From Shinella sp. CPCC 101442 (lineage in GTDB: Bacteria > Pseudomonadota > Alphaproteobacteria > Rhizobiales > Rhizobiaceae), in contig NZ_JALIQS010000001.1 of the NCBI RefSeq assembly GCF_024704725.1, positions 806,001-870,000 of the forward strand: a DNA stretch of 64,000 nt. Reading direction: 5' to 3'. The notes below the pieces were generated by a model. That model was not told the DNA's origin. It worked only from the letters and a program-made list of their open reading frames with translations, and did no database searches. Positions 43,421-52,167 of this stretch are shown piece by piece. The position numbers and the translations under genes are program-made. How positions within the stretch are numbered: the stretch's first letter is position 1; every line of letters starts with the position of its first letter.

Positions 43421-44356
43421 GTGGTTCCTGTCTTGCGCTGCTATATTGCCCTCGTCTTTCTGCTCCTTTCCGTCTCCGCGGCCAGCGCCGCGTGCCAGGG
43501 GAAGGAGGTTACGGAGGGCGTCTACAATGCGCCGCTGTGTATCCCCGCAGAAGCCAAGAGGATCGTCACGCTCGATCCCCTTATAACGCTCGGTCTCCTC
43601 ATCGAGCTGAAGGCGCCCGTCATCGCAACGCCCTATATGGGTATCCAGGACGCAGCAGTGCTCGATTACCTCAAGCACGCAAAGCTGGTGGATCTCGGCA
43701 ACCCGCGCGAACCCAGCCTTGAGCGGGTAGCGGCCCTGAAGCCCGATCTCATCATCGGCAGTTCGGAGGCACATGCACCGATCTACGAGATGATCTCGAA
43801 AATCGCCCCGACGGTGTTCCTGGATCATACCGACTGGAAGCAATATCGTCGGCGTTTGGCGGAAATCACCGGCCGTGAGGGTGCGGCCGATGACGAACTC
43901 GCTGCCTACGAAAAGCGCATCGCCGATATCCGAAAGCGGGTGAGGGACAAGGACGTGACCGTTTCGACCGTGCGCTTTGCGCCGGGTCGTTTCGTTGTCT
44001 TTGTCGACGGTCCCGCCGCCTACGCGCCCTTTTCGGTTCTGAGCGAGGCCGGCGTGACGCGCTCCGCCTACGAGACGGTGACGGACGGTACGATCGTCAA
44101 GCGGCCGGATTGGGAGGAGCTCGCCAATCTCGACGGCGACATTCTCCTGTATGTCTCCGCCAGCGGTTTCGAGGATGGACCGGACGACGCGCTCGAGAAA
44201 GAGGTGACGGCAAACCCGCTCTGGCATCTGCTGCCGGCCGTGCAGAACGGCCGCGCCTACCGGGTGGATCGTGGGCCTTGGCAGAGCTTTTCCGGCATCG
44301 CCTCCGCCAACCGCATCCTCGATGACATCGAACGCTACATCCTGGCGGATCGATGA
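43421..44356 (+). CDS. Iron-siderophore ABC transporter substrate-binding protein
   Basis: A 311-residue periplasmic protein with signal peptide CYIALVFLLLSVSAASA (about residues 7-23), cleaved before ACQGK. A type III (FepB/FhuD/BtuF) fold is shown by RIVTLDPLITLGLLIELKAP, LERVAALKPDLIIGSSEAHA and the C-terminal HLLPAVQNGRAYRVDRGPW. It delivers ferric siderophore to the two permeases downstream. The start is a GTG at 43421 without a strong ribosome site; a TTG at 43433 would also keep the whole signal peptide. The stop overlaps the first permease start in an ATGA. Confidence 0.9.
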   Translation: MVPVLRCYIALVFLLLSVSAASAACQGKEVTEGVYNAPLCIPAEAKRIVTLDPLITLGLLIELKAPVIATPYMGIQDAAVLDYLKHAKLVDLGNPREPSLERVAALKPDLIIGSSEAHAPIYEMISKIAPTVFLDHTDWKQYRRRLAEITGREGAADDELAAYEKRIADIRKRVRDKDVTVSTVRFAPGRFVVFVDGPAAYAPFSVLSEAGVTRSAYETVTDGTIVKRPDWEELANLDGDILLYVSASGFEDGPDDALEKEVTANPLWHLLPAVQNGRAYRVDRGPWQSFSGIASANRILDDIERYILADR

Positions 44357-45369
44357 TCTGCGGTTTTGATACGAACGACGGGAAGAGGCTGTTTGTCTTG
44401 CTCTTCCTGTGTTGCATGCTCGTTGGCATGTCGATGTGGGCGGTCACGCTTGGCATGATGCGTATCTCGCCATTCACCGTGTGGAACGCGCTTTTCAGCT
44501 TTGATGGTTCGCGTGAACATCTGCTTGTGACGACGATCCGTTTGCCGCGCGTGCTTGCCGGCCTGGTTGCGGGCAGCGCGCTGGCGGTCTCCGGCGCGAT
44601 CATGCAGGCGGTGACGAATAACCCGCTTGCCTCGCCGGGGCTGCTTGGCATCAATGCCGGCGCAGCCTTTGCCGTCGTCCTGATGATGACATTTTTTGGC
44701 GCGGGGACCGGCGACGTCTATATGTGGTTCGCATTCTGCGGCGCCGGTTGCGCGGCGCTGTTCGTTTATGCGCTTGGCTCTTTCGGTCCGGCGGGACATT
44801 CCACCACCGGGCTCATTCTAGCCGGCGCTATCGTCGCAACCTTCCTGACGGCGCTGACAAGCGCCGTGCTGATCTTCGACCAGAGCACACTGGATGCGGT
44901 TCGCCTTTGGACGGCGGGCTCCCTGGCGGGGCGCACCACCGCCCAGGTCGCCGCGGTTGCACCCTATATTCTGACAGGTCTGATTGCGGCGTTTTTCCTT
45001 GCCCGGCACCTGGTGACGCTGAGCCTCGGGGCCGATGCGGCCCGGTCGCTTGGCCAGAATCCGATGGTCTGGCGCGCGGTCGCCATCGCCATCGTCATTC
45101 TGCTTGCCGGCAGCGCCGTTGCGCTGGCCGGTCCTATCGGGTTTGTCGGGCTCATTGTTCCGCATATCGCGCGGCTGACGGTCGGCGTGGACTACCGCTG
45201 GATCTTGCCCTTCTGCGCGATTGGTGGAGCGTTGCTCGTGATCGCAGCAGACACGGCGGGACGCATGGTCTTCGCCAGCCAGAGTTTCCCTGTCGGCGTG
45301 ACGATCGCGTTGATCGGCGCGCCGTTTTTCCTCTGGTTGGCACGAAATCGGGCAGGGGAGGCGGTATGA
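44353..45369 (+). CDS. Iron-siderophore ABC permease (FecCD family), subunit 1
   Basis: A 338-residue permease with about 9-10 helices. Family motifs: TTIRLPRVLAGLVAGSALAVSGAIMQAVTNNPLASPGLLGINAGA, then SLGADAARSLGQNP and AGPIGFVGLIVPHIARL. These are the classical BtuC/FecC signatures, including the RLPR and NPLASPxxLG coupling elements. It is coupled by 4-base overlaps to the genes on both sides. Confidence 0.94.
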   Translation: MICGFDTNDGKRLFVLLFLCCMLVGMSMWAVTLGMMRISPFTVWNALFSFDGSREHLLVTTIRLPRVLAGLVAGSALAVSGAIMQAVTNNPLASPGLLGINAGAAFAVVLMMTFFGAGTGDVYMWFAFCGAGCAALFVYALGSFGPAGHSTTGLILAGAIVATFLTALTSAVLIFDQSTLDAVRLWTAGSLAGRTTAQVAAVAPYILTGLIAAFFLARHLVTLSLGADAARSLGQNPMVWRAVAIAIVILLAGSAVALAGPIGFVGLIVPHIARLTVGVDYRWILPFCAIGGALLVIAADTAGRMVFASQSFPVGVTIALIGAPFFLWLARNRAGEAV

Positions 45370-46352
45370 TGCGGCTCACGACGCTGCTTGTCGTCCTCCT
45401 CCTGGGGTTGGTCGCTGCAAGTCTGGCGCTTGGTGACATATCCCTGTCCTGGCGCGACCTGCTCGAAACCCTTTCGGGATCGCCGGACGCAACCCCGCAG
45501 AACGCGATGATCGTTTTCGATCTGCGCCTTCCGCGTCTCCTGCTCGCCCTTCTCGTCGGCGCGGCGCTGGCGACGGCTGGGACGATCATGCTTGCCGTCA
45601 TGCGCAATCCGCTCGCCGAGCCGGGCGTTCTCGGTATCAACAGCGGCGCCGCGGCGGCTGTGATGGCCGTTATCGTTCTCATGCCGCGGCCGCCGGTGGT
45701 CCTGCTGCCTATTGCCGGCTTCGTCGGTGCGGTGGTCATGGCAGCGGCCGTCTATCTTCTGGCGTGGCGCAACGGCACATCATCGCTGCGGATCATCCTG
45801 ATCGGCATCGGCCTCGGTGCGCTTGCAAGCGCCATTACCACCTTCCTTTCGGCCTTCGGGGAGATCGGCGATGTCCAGCGCGCGATGATCTGGCTCGCGG
45901 GAAGCGTTTACGAAGCCGACATGGTGAAGGTTCGCCTGCTGTTCTTCTGGTTGATCCTGCCGATGGCCTTTGCCTGGATATCTTCTCGCGAGCTGGATGT
46001 GATCCGCTTCGGGGACAACTCGGCGCGAAGCCTGGGCCAGCCGGTTGATCTTGTTCGGGGTTTGATGATCGTCCTGTGCACGCTCATTTCCGGTGCTGCG
46101 GTTGCTGCCGCCGGATTGATCGGCTTTGTCGGTCTTGTTGCCCCCCATATCGCCAGTCGGCTGGTTGGCCCGTCCCATGCGAGGATTTTTCCGGTTGCCG
46201 CTCTCAGCGGAGCGATCCTGGTCATGGCCTCCGATCTCTTGGGGCGTTTGGCCCTCGCGCCGGTTCAGCTGCCGGCCGGAATCGTCACGGCGCTGATCGG
46301 CGCGCCGTTCTTCGCCTATCTTCTATGGGGGCGCCAGCATGCCCGCGGATGA
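45366..46352 (+). CDS. Iron-siderophore ABC permease (FecCD family), subunit 2
   Basis: A 328-residue partner permease: FDLRLPRLLLALLVGAALA, MRNPLAEPGVLGINSGAAAA, FGDNSARSLGQPVDLVRGL and AAGLIGFVGLVAPHIASRL. The ATG at 45366 (ATGATGCGG) overlaps the previous stop; the frame is open further upstream inside the previous gene, which I rejected as start. The end overlaps the ATPase gene by 14 bases. Confidence 0.94.
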   Translation: MMRLTTLLVVLLLGLVAASLALGDISLSWRDLLETLSGSPDATPQNAMIVFDLRLPRLLLALLVGAALATAGTIMLAVMRNPLAEPGVLGINSGAAAAVMAVIVLMPRPPVVLLPIAGFVGAVVMAAAVYLLAWRNGTSSLRIILIGIGLGALASAITTFLSAFGEIGDVQRAMIWLAGSVYEADMVKVRLLFFWLILPMAFAWISSRELDVIRFGDNSARSLGQPVDLVRGLMIVLCTLISGAAVAAAGLIGFVGLVAPHIASRLVGPSHARIFPVAALSGAILVMASDLLGRLALAPVQLPAGIVTALIGAPFFAYLLWGRQHARG

Positions 46353-47136
46353 CGCAACCATGTCGGCGAAGCTCGCCGGCCAGCAGGTATCCATCGCTTA
46401 CGGCGAACAGCGCATCGTCGAAAACCTGGATCTCATCGTACCGCAGCGCCGGTTCACAGCACTCGTCGGACCGAACGGCAGCGGCAAATCCACCATCCTG
46501 CGGGCTCTCGCCGGGCTCATGGCCCCGACGAAGGGAACGATCCTGCTCGACGGCAGAAGCATCGACATCCTCTCCACGAAGGAAATGGCAAAGCGCGTGG
46601 GCGTACTCCTGCAAGGGCCGGTCGCTCCCGAGGGTTTGACGGTGCGCGACCTCGTCAAACAGGGCCGTTATCCGCATCGCTCGCTTTTCGGGCGCTGGTC
46701 TGCAGAACACGAGGCGGCGTGTGAAGACGCCATGATGCTGACGGGCACGACGACATTGGCCGACACACCACTCGAAAGACTTTCGGGCGGTCAACGGCAG
46801 CGGGCCTGGATCGCCATGACGCTGGCGCAGCAAGGCGAGGTGCTGCTGCTCGACGAACCAACAACCTATCTCGACCTCGCCCACCAGATCGAGCTGATGA
46901 ACCTGATCACCAAACTGGTGCGCGATCACGGCAAGACAGTCATTGCGGTGTTGCACGATCTCAACCAGGCGGCCCGCTATGCCGAGCATATCGTTATGCT
47001 GAAAGGCGGAAAGATCACCGCGGCCGGCCGCCCTGAGCACGTGATATCGGAAGCCGCGATTGCCGATGTCTTCGGCGTCCACTCGGTCATCATCCGCGAT
47101 CCGGTCGCAGGCACACCTCTTTGCGTGCCGCTATAG
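46339..47136 (+). CDS. Iron-siderophore ABC ATP-binding protein (FecE-like)
   Basis: A 265-residue ATPase: Walker A LVGPNGSGKSTILRALAGL, QGPVAPEGLTVRDLVKQGRYPH (the FecE/FhuC-type Q-loop region with RYPH), signature LSGGQRQRAWIAMTLAQ, Walker B VLLLDEPTTYLDLAHQ and switch VLHDLNQAARYAEH. All motifs are intact, so the importer should be functional. With the upstream genes it makes a complete BCDE set. Confidence 0.95.
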   Translation: MPADDATMSAKLAGQQVSIAYGEQRIVENLDLIVPQRRFTALVGPNGSGKSTILRALAGLMAPTKGTILLDGRSIDILSTKEMAKRVGVLLQGPVAPEGLTVRDLVKQGRYPHRSLFGRWSAEHEAACEDAMMLTGTTTLADTPLERLSGGQRQRAWIAMTLAQQGEVLLLDEPTTYLDLAHQIELMNLITKLVRDHGKTVIAVLHDLNQAARYAEHIVMLKGGKITAAGRPEHVISEAAIADVFGVHSVIIRDPVAGTPLCVPL

Positions 47137-47367
47137 CAGGCTTGGCGGCGCGAAAGAGCGTTGCGGAAATGCCACGCCGGCCGGCTTTTTCATCATGGGT
47201 CGCAGTACCGGCTTACCCAATGCGGTGCGGGATTCTGGCAACAAAATCAGATATAAAGATGAGTTTTTTTGTCTTGTTTTAATTGCGCTGGCACCGGCCA
47301 GGGGAAAATATTGTAAGCTATTGCACTTGCAGCGATTTTCTCGAACGGATAGCCATTTTGCATCGCC

Positions 47368-47976
47368 ATGAAAACGTTCGGCTCGTCCGAGCTTGGTTCA
47401 TTATCCTGGATCTGGAACAGACTGCCGATGTCGCGCTCCTCCTCTCCACTCGCCTGGGACGTCCTTGACGCCAACGACCTCCTGAACCGAGCGATGGAGG
47501 ATCATTATGCCGACATCACGAGGGCTGTTCGCCGTAAAGGCCATCCGCTTTCCACCGCCAGAGACGTGGTTCACGACCTCTATATCAAGCTTGCCGCTCA
47601 GCCCGACGTCCTGCGCAACAAGCGGTCGATAAAAGCCTTTCTCTGCCGGTCTGCCATCAACCTCGGCATCGACCGACAGCGGCGGGAAAACAGGGAGGCG
47701 CGCCTTTTCTCCGGAACGGAGAAGGAGGCCATGGCCGTCGCCAGCCTCGGGCCTGCGCCCGATCTGGCGCTCGAAATAGAGGCGCGCGTGGCCATCCTCC
47801 GCGAGGCTATCGCAGAACTGCCGGAACGGCGCCGTGTCGTCTTCATTCTGCACCGCCTGCATCATCTTTCGCCGGATGAGATTGCGCTGAAACTCAAGAT
47901 TTCCCGCAATATGGTCGACCGCCACCTGCGGCGCGCATTTGCCCATTGCCTCGACCGCCTTCTCTGGATCGATTAA
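47368..47976 (+). CDS. ECF sigma factor, FecI-like, locus 2
   Basis: Up to 202 residues. Region 2 is at about 45-100 (RAMEDHYADITRAVRRKGHPLSTARDVVHDLYIKLAAQ; KAFLCRSAINLGIDRQRREN) and region 4 at about 140-195 (AIAELPERRRVVFILHRLHHLSPDEIALKLKISRNMVDRHLRRAF). The start is uncertain: the ATG at 47368 has no ribosome site, while ATGs at 47428 and 47494 fit usual FecI length better. The first 40 residues have no recognisable domain. It should switch on the receptor gene 40936-43368 when released by the FecR protein encoded next. Confidence 0.85.
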   Translation: MKTFGSSELGSLSWIWNRLPMSRSSSPLAWDVLDANDLLNRAMEDHYADITRAVRRKGHPLSTARDVVHDLYIKLAAQPDVLRNKRSIKAFLCRSAINLGIDRQRRENREARLFSGTEKEAMAVASLGPAPDLALEIEARVAILREAIAELPERRRVVFILHRLHHLSPDEIALKLKISRNMVDRHLRRAFAHCLDRLLWID

Positions 47977-48038
47977 GAGTCCCGAAAGGGCGATGCCAAT
48001 CGTCTACCTGGCAGGACGAAACGCTCCGGGAGAAGTGA

Positions 48039-48989
48039 ATGCCGGGCAACCGTGCCATACAAGCGCAGAGAAAACGCAACAGGCAAGCCATCGACTGGCT
48101 TCTGCGCAACAGCGATCCCGCGCAATCCAGGGATGACAAGGCCCTTTTCCAGCACTGGCTGAGCGACCCCGAAAACTGTCGCACCTACCAGGCCGCAGAG
48201 GGCTTGATGGGCGATGCCCGGACGGCGATCCAGTCCGACCCGACGCTGCGCGGCCTCAGGCTCGAGCCGCGCAGTCGGGCCAAATCCGTCATGGCGTCCG
48301 TGGTTCTTCTCGTCTGCGCGGGGGCGATTTTCCTGGCTATGGACGGCCCGATGCGGCTGCAGGCGGATGCCATGGCCGGAACGAATGAGATGCCGGTTCT
48401 CACTCTCGAGGATGGTTCCACGGTGCAGTTGAATGCGTCGTCGGCCATTGCCATCGACTTCGATGCAAAACAGCGAAGCATCCGCCTTCTTCGCGGTCAG
48501 GCGTTCTTCCAGGTCGCCGCGGCGCCCGAACGACCTTTCACGGTCGAAGCAGGGACGACGCGCGTGACCGCACTGGGCACCGCCTTCGATGTCCGCTTCG
48601 GCGCGACCGATACGGAGGTCACGGTCACGGAACACGCCGTTCTCGTTGAACTCGAAAGCGCGGACCCTTCTTCCCTGAAGGTTTCCGAGGGCGAGCAGGC
48701 AACATACGAGCGCGGCAGCGGGAAGACGAAGGTTCAACCCGTCGATGGCCTCGTGGCGCTTGCCTGGCAGCGCGGACAACTCGCCGTCGAAAACGCGCCG
48801 CTTTCCTACGTGGTCGAGGAGATGAGCCGACATTTCCAGGGTCGGATCGTTCTTGCCGGCAGCGCAGTTGCCAATCGGCGGGTGAGCGGCACGATCACGG
48901 TTTCAGACACGGGCGCCGCGCTTTCGTTCATCCGAAAGGCGTTGGACCTGAAAGTGACGCGGATCGGCCCCTTGATCGTGATCCGATAG
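48039..48989 (+). CDS. FecR-family anti-sigma/signal transducer, locus 2
   Basis: A 316-residue protein: a cytoplasmic DUF4880-type N-terminus (QAIDWLLRNSDPAQS; FQHWLSDPENCRTYQAAEG), one helix near residue 85 (VMASVVLLVCAGAIFLAM) and a FecR domain (MPVLTLEDGSTVQLNASSAI; RSIRLLRGQAFFQVAAAPERPFTVEAG; VTALGTAFDVRFG). The STN-binding C-terminus follows (MSRHFQGRIVLAGSAVANRRVSG). GGGAGAAG precedes the ATG. It partners the STN receptor and sigma factor of the same locus. Confidence 0.92.
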   Translation: MPGNRAIQAQRKRNRQAIDWLLRNSDPAQSRDDKALFQHWLSDPENCRTYQAAEGLMGDARTAIQSDPTLRGLRLEPRSRAKSVMASVVLLVCAGAIFLAMDGPMRLQADAMAGTNEMPVLTLEDGSTVQLNASSAIAIDFDAKQRSIRLLRGQAFFQVAAAPERPFTVEAGTTRVTALGTAFDVRFGATDTEVTVTEHAVLVELESADPSSLKVSEGEQATYERGSGKTKVQPVDGLVALAWQRGQLAVENAPLSYVVEEMSRHFQGRIVLAGSAVANRRVSGTITVSDTGAALSFIRKALDLKVTRIGPLIVIR

Positions 48990-49048
48990 CCGAACGCACG
49001 GCAATCCCCTCGCCCCAGGGCGCAACAATCAGTGAATGGAAGAGAGGC

Positions 49049-49330
49049 ATGATGGAAGCGACCGCATATGTAGAGACCGAGTTTGGGGCGAAGTACCTCG
49101 TTCAGATGTGCAAGCATTTCGCGCATAAGATCGAGGTCGACTATTCCGATACCCACGGCGAATGCCGCTTCGAGGGCGGCATTGCAGTCTTTGATGCGAC
49201 TGCGGAAGGTCTTCGAATGCGGGTAACGGCGGAGAAGGACGAGACCCGCGCCTGGGCTCAATCCGCAATCGAATCGCATCTCCTGCGCTTTGCTTTTAGA
49301 GAACAACTTGAAAGCCTTGATTGGCGGTAG
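49049..49330 (+). CDS. DUF2218 protein, siderophore locus 2
   Basis: A 93-residue soluble protein, clearly paralogous to 17156-17443: it shares MEAT at the start, AKYL, MCKHFAHK, GECRF and the C-terminal HLLRFAFRE. The role is unknown. It is the last gene of the second iron locus, 60 bases after fecR. The shared placement argues for a job in siderophore handling or iron release, but no catalytic motif is apparent. Confidence 0.85.
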   Translation: MMEATAYVETEFGAKYLVQMCKHFAHKIEVDYSDTHGECRFEGGIAVFDATAEGLRMRVTAEKDETRAWAQSAIESHLLRFAFREQLESLDWR

Positions 49331-49624
49331 GCGAGACTACGATAGCGCCGTCTTCACCTTGACGAAGGTCGAACCGGATATGCGCCGGCTGTCAAACCTC
49401 AAGGGGTTGCCCTTGGTTTTCCCGAGCTTGGGCTGTTTTCAAGCACTTAGTTGATATTCGGTCAGCAATTACTCGATCCGGACGAGGATCAGCGGACATC
49501 GATGCGCCACCGGCGTCCGCCCGCCCCCGGGGACAATCCGACATCATCCGTGCGCGCCTCTCACAAAGTAGTTGTAAAACACAATTAAATATGAAAACTT
49601 GTCTCCAACAGGGGGCAGGAGAGC

Positions 49625-50134
49625 ATGAAACCAACGCTTGACGAGGTGGCGGATGTGAGCTTTGGCGAGGACGTTCTCGCGGGGGCGTTCAGCTTCTACA
49701 TCCGCGCGCTCGATTTCTGGGTTACGCGCGAACTTGAACGGCGCATGGCGCATCTTCCGATCGCGCGCGGCAAGGGCCATATCACCGCCATCCTCGTCAT
49801 CGACCGAACTGCGGGCGTCACCCCCTCCGAGATTGCGACGCTTCTCATGCGCGACCGTCCCGCCACCGGCCGGATGCTCGACAAAATGGTTTCGGAAGGC
49901 CTCCTCGAGCGGCAGCGTGACAATGCGGACCAACGCAGCATAGGCCTCTTCATCACGCCAAAGGGGCGCGAAGTGGCGCAGGAAATTCGGCAGGTCATTC
50001 AGGGGCAGGAAGACGAGTTTTACGACTTCATCCCGGCCGAAGAGAGGCAGGAACTGCTTCGCCTGCTGCGCAGCGCCTACGAAGGTTTCCAGCGCAAGGT
50101 TCGCGAGCAAGGCTTTGAGCCCGAGGAGCCATAA
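49625..50134 (+). CDS. MarR-family transcriptional regulator
   Basis: A 169-residue winged-helix regulator: GKGHITAILVIDRTAGVTPSEIATLLMRDRPATGRMLDKMVSEGLLERQRDNADQRSIGLFITPKGREV shows the wing with DxRS, and dimerisation helices stand at both ends. GGCAGGAGAGC precedes the ATG at 49625. It is followed, after 282 bases, by the ABC/sarcosine-oxidase cluster on the same strand, which it probably controls. The 294 bases before it hold no gene I can support. Confidence 0.9.
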   Translation: MKPTLDEVADVSFGEDVLAGAFSFYIRALDFWVTRELERRMAHLPIARGKGHITAILVIDRTAGVTPSEIATLLMRDRPATGRMLDKMVSEGLLERQRDNADQRSIGLFITPKGREVAQEIRQVIQGQEDEFYDFIPAEERQELLRLLRSAYEGFQRKVREQGFEPEEP

Positions 50135-50416
50135 GGGTTTTTGCGGAACGCACTCGCGGGATGTCCAAACCTTGGGGCAGCGCGGTCGAAACGGCGACGG
50201 AATGAGCGAATTGATACTTTCATTGGTCAGTCTGCACCATTGCGAGTGAACAATTGGCGCCACACAAGAAGAGCGGTTCCGATCCTTGGGAGGCTGTAAG
50301 CGGCACCTATCGCCGCTCCGGCACGCCGAGAGCTGCGTTCGCCGACGCAGGGACCGTAACGATTTCTATGATTGCAGAGGGAGCCAGATTGCTCCCGAAG
50401 CGTAAAGGGGAGCGAA

Positions 50417-52078
50417 ATGACGAAAACTACTGGGTTTGAACTAACGCGCCGCCGTGCGCTGCAGATGATGGGTCTGGCGGGCGCAGCCGCCTTCGCATCG
50501 ACGACGCTCGGCCATTCGGTCGCCCGTGCCGCAGGCACGGACCAGGAAGGCCGTGTCATCATCGCTTTCACCGGCGAGCCGACGGTCTTCAATCCGCACA
50601 AGCCGCATATCGAAGCCGATGAGGCCGTACATGCCGCGCTTTACGACACGCTGGTCGAAATCGACGAAAAGGGTGAATATCACCCGGTTCTCGCCGAAAC
50701 CGTTCCGACGATCGAAAACGGTGGCATTTCGGCTGACGGCCTGAACTGGACGATCAAGCTGCGTGACGGCGTCAAGTGGCATGACGGCAAGCCGTTCACC
50801 GCCGAAGACGTGAAATTCAACATCGAACTGCTCGTCAATCCGGACTTCGCCTCTTGGCGCAAGACCGGTCACGAGCTGGTGCGCGATCTCAAGGTCGTTT
50901 CGCCGACCGAACTGACGTTCCGCCTCGAGCGTCCCTATGCGCCCTATGCCGCGATCCTGGCCTCGACGCCGATCATCCCGAAGCATGCCTATGACGGCAT
51001 CACCAATCTGAACGAAGCGCCGTTCGACCAGTCGCCGATCGGCACCGGTCCGTTCAAGTGGAAGAACCGCATTGCCGGCGACCACGTCGAACTGGAAGCG
51101 AACACGGAATATTTTGGAGACGGCCCGCACCTGAAGGGCGCCATCTTCAAGTACATCCCGGACTTCAGCGTCTTCTACACCCAGTTCAAGACCGGCGACT
51201 ACGATCTCGTCGGCATCCAGTACCTGATGCCCGACGTCTATGAAGAAGCGCGGACGCTGGCGGACAAGAAGGTCGAACTGGTCGGAAACGGCTACGTCGA
51301 GTCCATCTCCCTGAACATGAAGAAGCCCCAGTTCCAGGACCCCAAGGTCCGCGAGGCGCTGTATCTCGCCGTTGACAAGGGGGGCATCATCGACGCTCTC
51401 TACTACGGCACGATGCGGCCGACCGAGAGCTTCATGCCGCAGGAATCCTTCTACTACAATCCTGACCTTCCCAAGCACGAATTCAATATCGCCAAGGCGA
51501 ACGAGATCCTCGATGCGGCCGGTTGGGCAAAGGGCGGCGACGGCGTTCGTGCGAAGGATGGCGTACGCCTTGCCTTCACCAACTCCACGACCGCCGGAAA
51601 CAACCTGCGTGAACAGACGCAGCAGTTCCTGCAGCAGACCTTCAAGGAAATCGGTGTCGAGATGACCATCTCGAACCTGCCGCCTGCTGTCATGTGGGGC
51701 GACTACTGGCTGAAGTCCGAGTTCGACAGCGTCATCGTCGGCCTCAACGTCATGACGGGCGCCGACCCCGAATGCTCCGACTACTACAAGTCGACCTCTT
51801 CGCCGGCAACGGGTGGCGTCGGCCAGAACACCTGGGTCTATGCCAACCCCAAGGTGGACGAACTCCTCGTCAAGGGCGCAGAGCTGAACGATGCTGCAGA
51901 GCGTCTCGCGATCTACCGCGAAATCCAGAGCGAGATCCGCAAGGACCTGCCGTTCCTGCCGCTGTTCCAGTACCAGGCCGTGCGCGGTTACAAGAACGGC
52001 CTCGAAGGCATCCGCTACAACATCAACTCGCGCTCCGATACCTGGAACATTCGCGAGTGGCGTTGGGCCAAGGGCTGA
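50417..52078 (+). CDS. Dipeptide/opine-type ABC substrate-binding protein (SBP_bac_5) with Tat-like signal
   Basis: A 553-residue periplasmic protein. The N-terminus has a twin-arginine-like signal (ELTRRRALQMMGLAGAAAFAS, ending ARA about residue 38). The mature part is family 5: FTGEPTVFNPHKPHIEADEA, WTIKLRDGVKWHDGKPFTAEDVKFNIELL, SPIGTGPFKWKNRIAGD and the usual FLPLFQYQAVRGY ending. The neighbouring sarcosine oxidase genes suggest an N-methylated amino acid, betaine-like compound or small peptide as cargo, which is inferred. GGGGAGC precedes the ATG. Confidence 0.92.
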   Translation: MTKTTGFELTRRRALQMMGLAGAAAFASTTLGHSVARAAGTDQEGRVIIAFTGEPTVFNPHKPHIEADEAVHAALYDTLVEIDEKGEYHPVLAETVPTIENGGISADGLNWTIKLRDGVKWHDGKPFTAEDVKFNIELLVNPDFASWRKTGHELVRDLKVVSPTELTFRLERPYAPYAAILASTPIIPKHAYDGITNLNEAPFDQSPIGTGPFKWKNRIAGDHVELEANTEYFGDGPHLKGAIFKYIPDFSVFYTQFKTGDYDLVGIQYLMPDVYEEARTLADKKVELVGNGYVESISLNMKKPQFQDPKVREALYLAVDKGGIIDALYYGTMRPTESFMPQESFYYNPDLPKHEFNIAKANEILDAAGWAKGGDGVRAKDGVRLAFTNSTTAGNNLREQTQQFLQQTFKEIGVEMTISNLPPAVMWGDYWLKSEFDSVIVGLNVMTGADPECSDYYKSTSSPATGGVGQNTWVYANPKVDELLVKGAELNDAAERLAIYREIQSEIRKDLPFLPLFQYQAVRGYKNGLEGIRYNINSRSDTWNIREWRWAKG

Positions 52079-52089
52079 CAATCGAAAGA

Positions 52090-52114
52090 ATGGGGTGCCG
52101 TCACGGCACCCCAT
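52090..52114 (+). other. Stem-loop between binding-protein and permease genes
   Basis: A perfect 11-bp stem, ATGGGGTGCCG (52090-52100) and CGGCACCCCAT (52104-52114), with a TCA loop, 11 bases after the binding-protein stop. No T-run follows. It occupies the same position as the hairpin in the polyamine-type operon at 3513-3538 and probably keeps the binding protein in excess. Confidence 0.6.
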
Positions 52115-52167
52115 GACCGACCGGCACCCGTGAAAGGGTTGTGGTCCCACATAACGGATGCGGCGTG

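Noticed and set aside
44724-45365. Upstream extension of the second FecCD permease frame
   Set aside because: It lies inside the first permease gene; the ATG at 45366, overlapping the upstream stop, gives the normal length and first helix.
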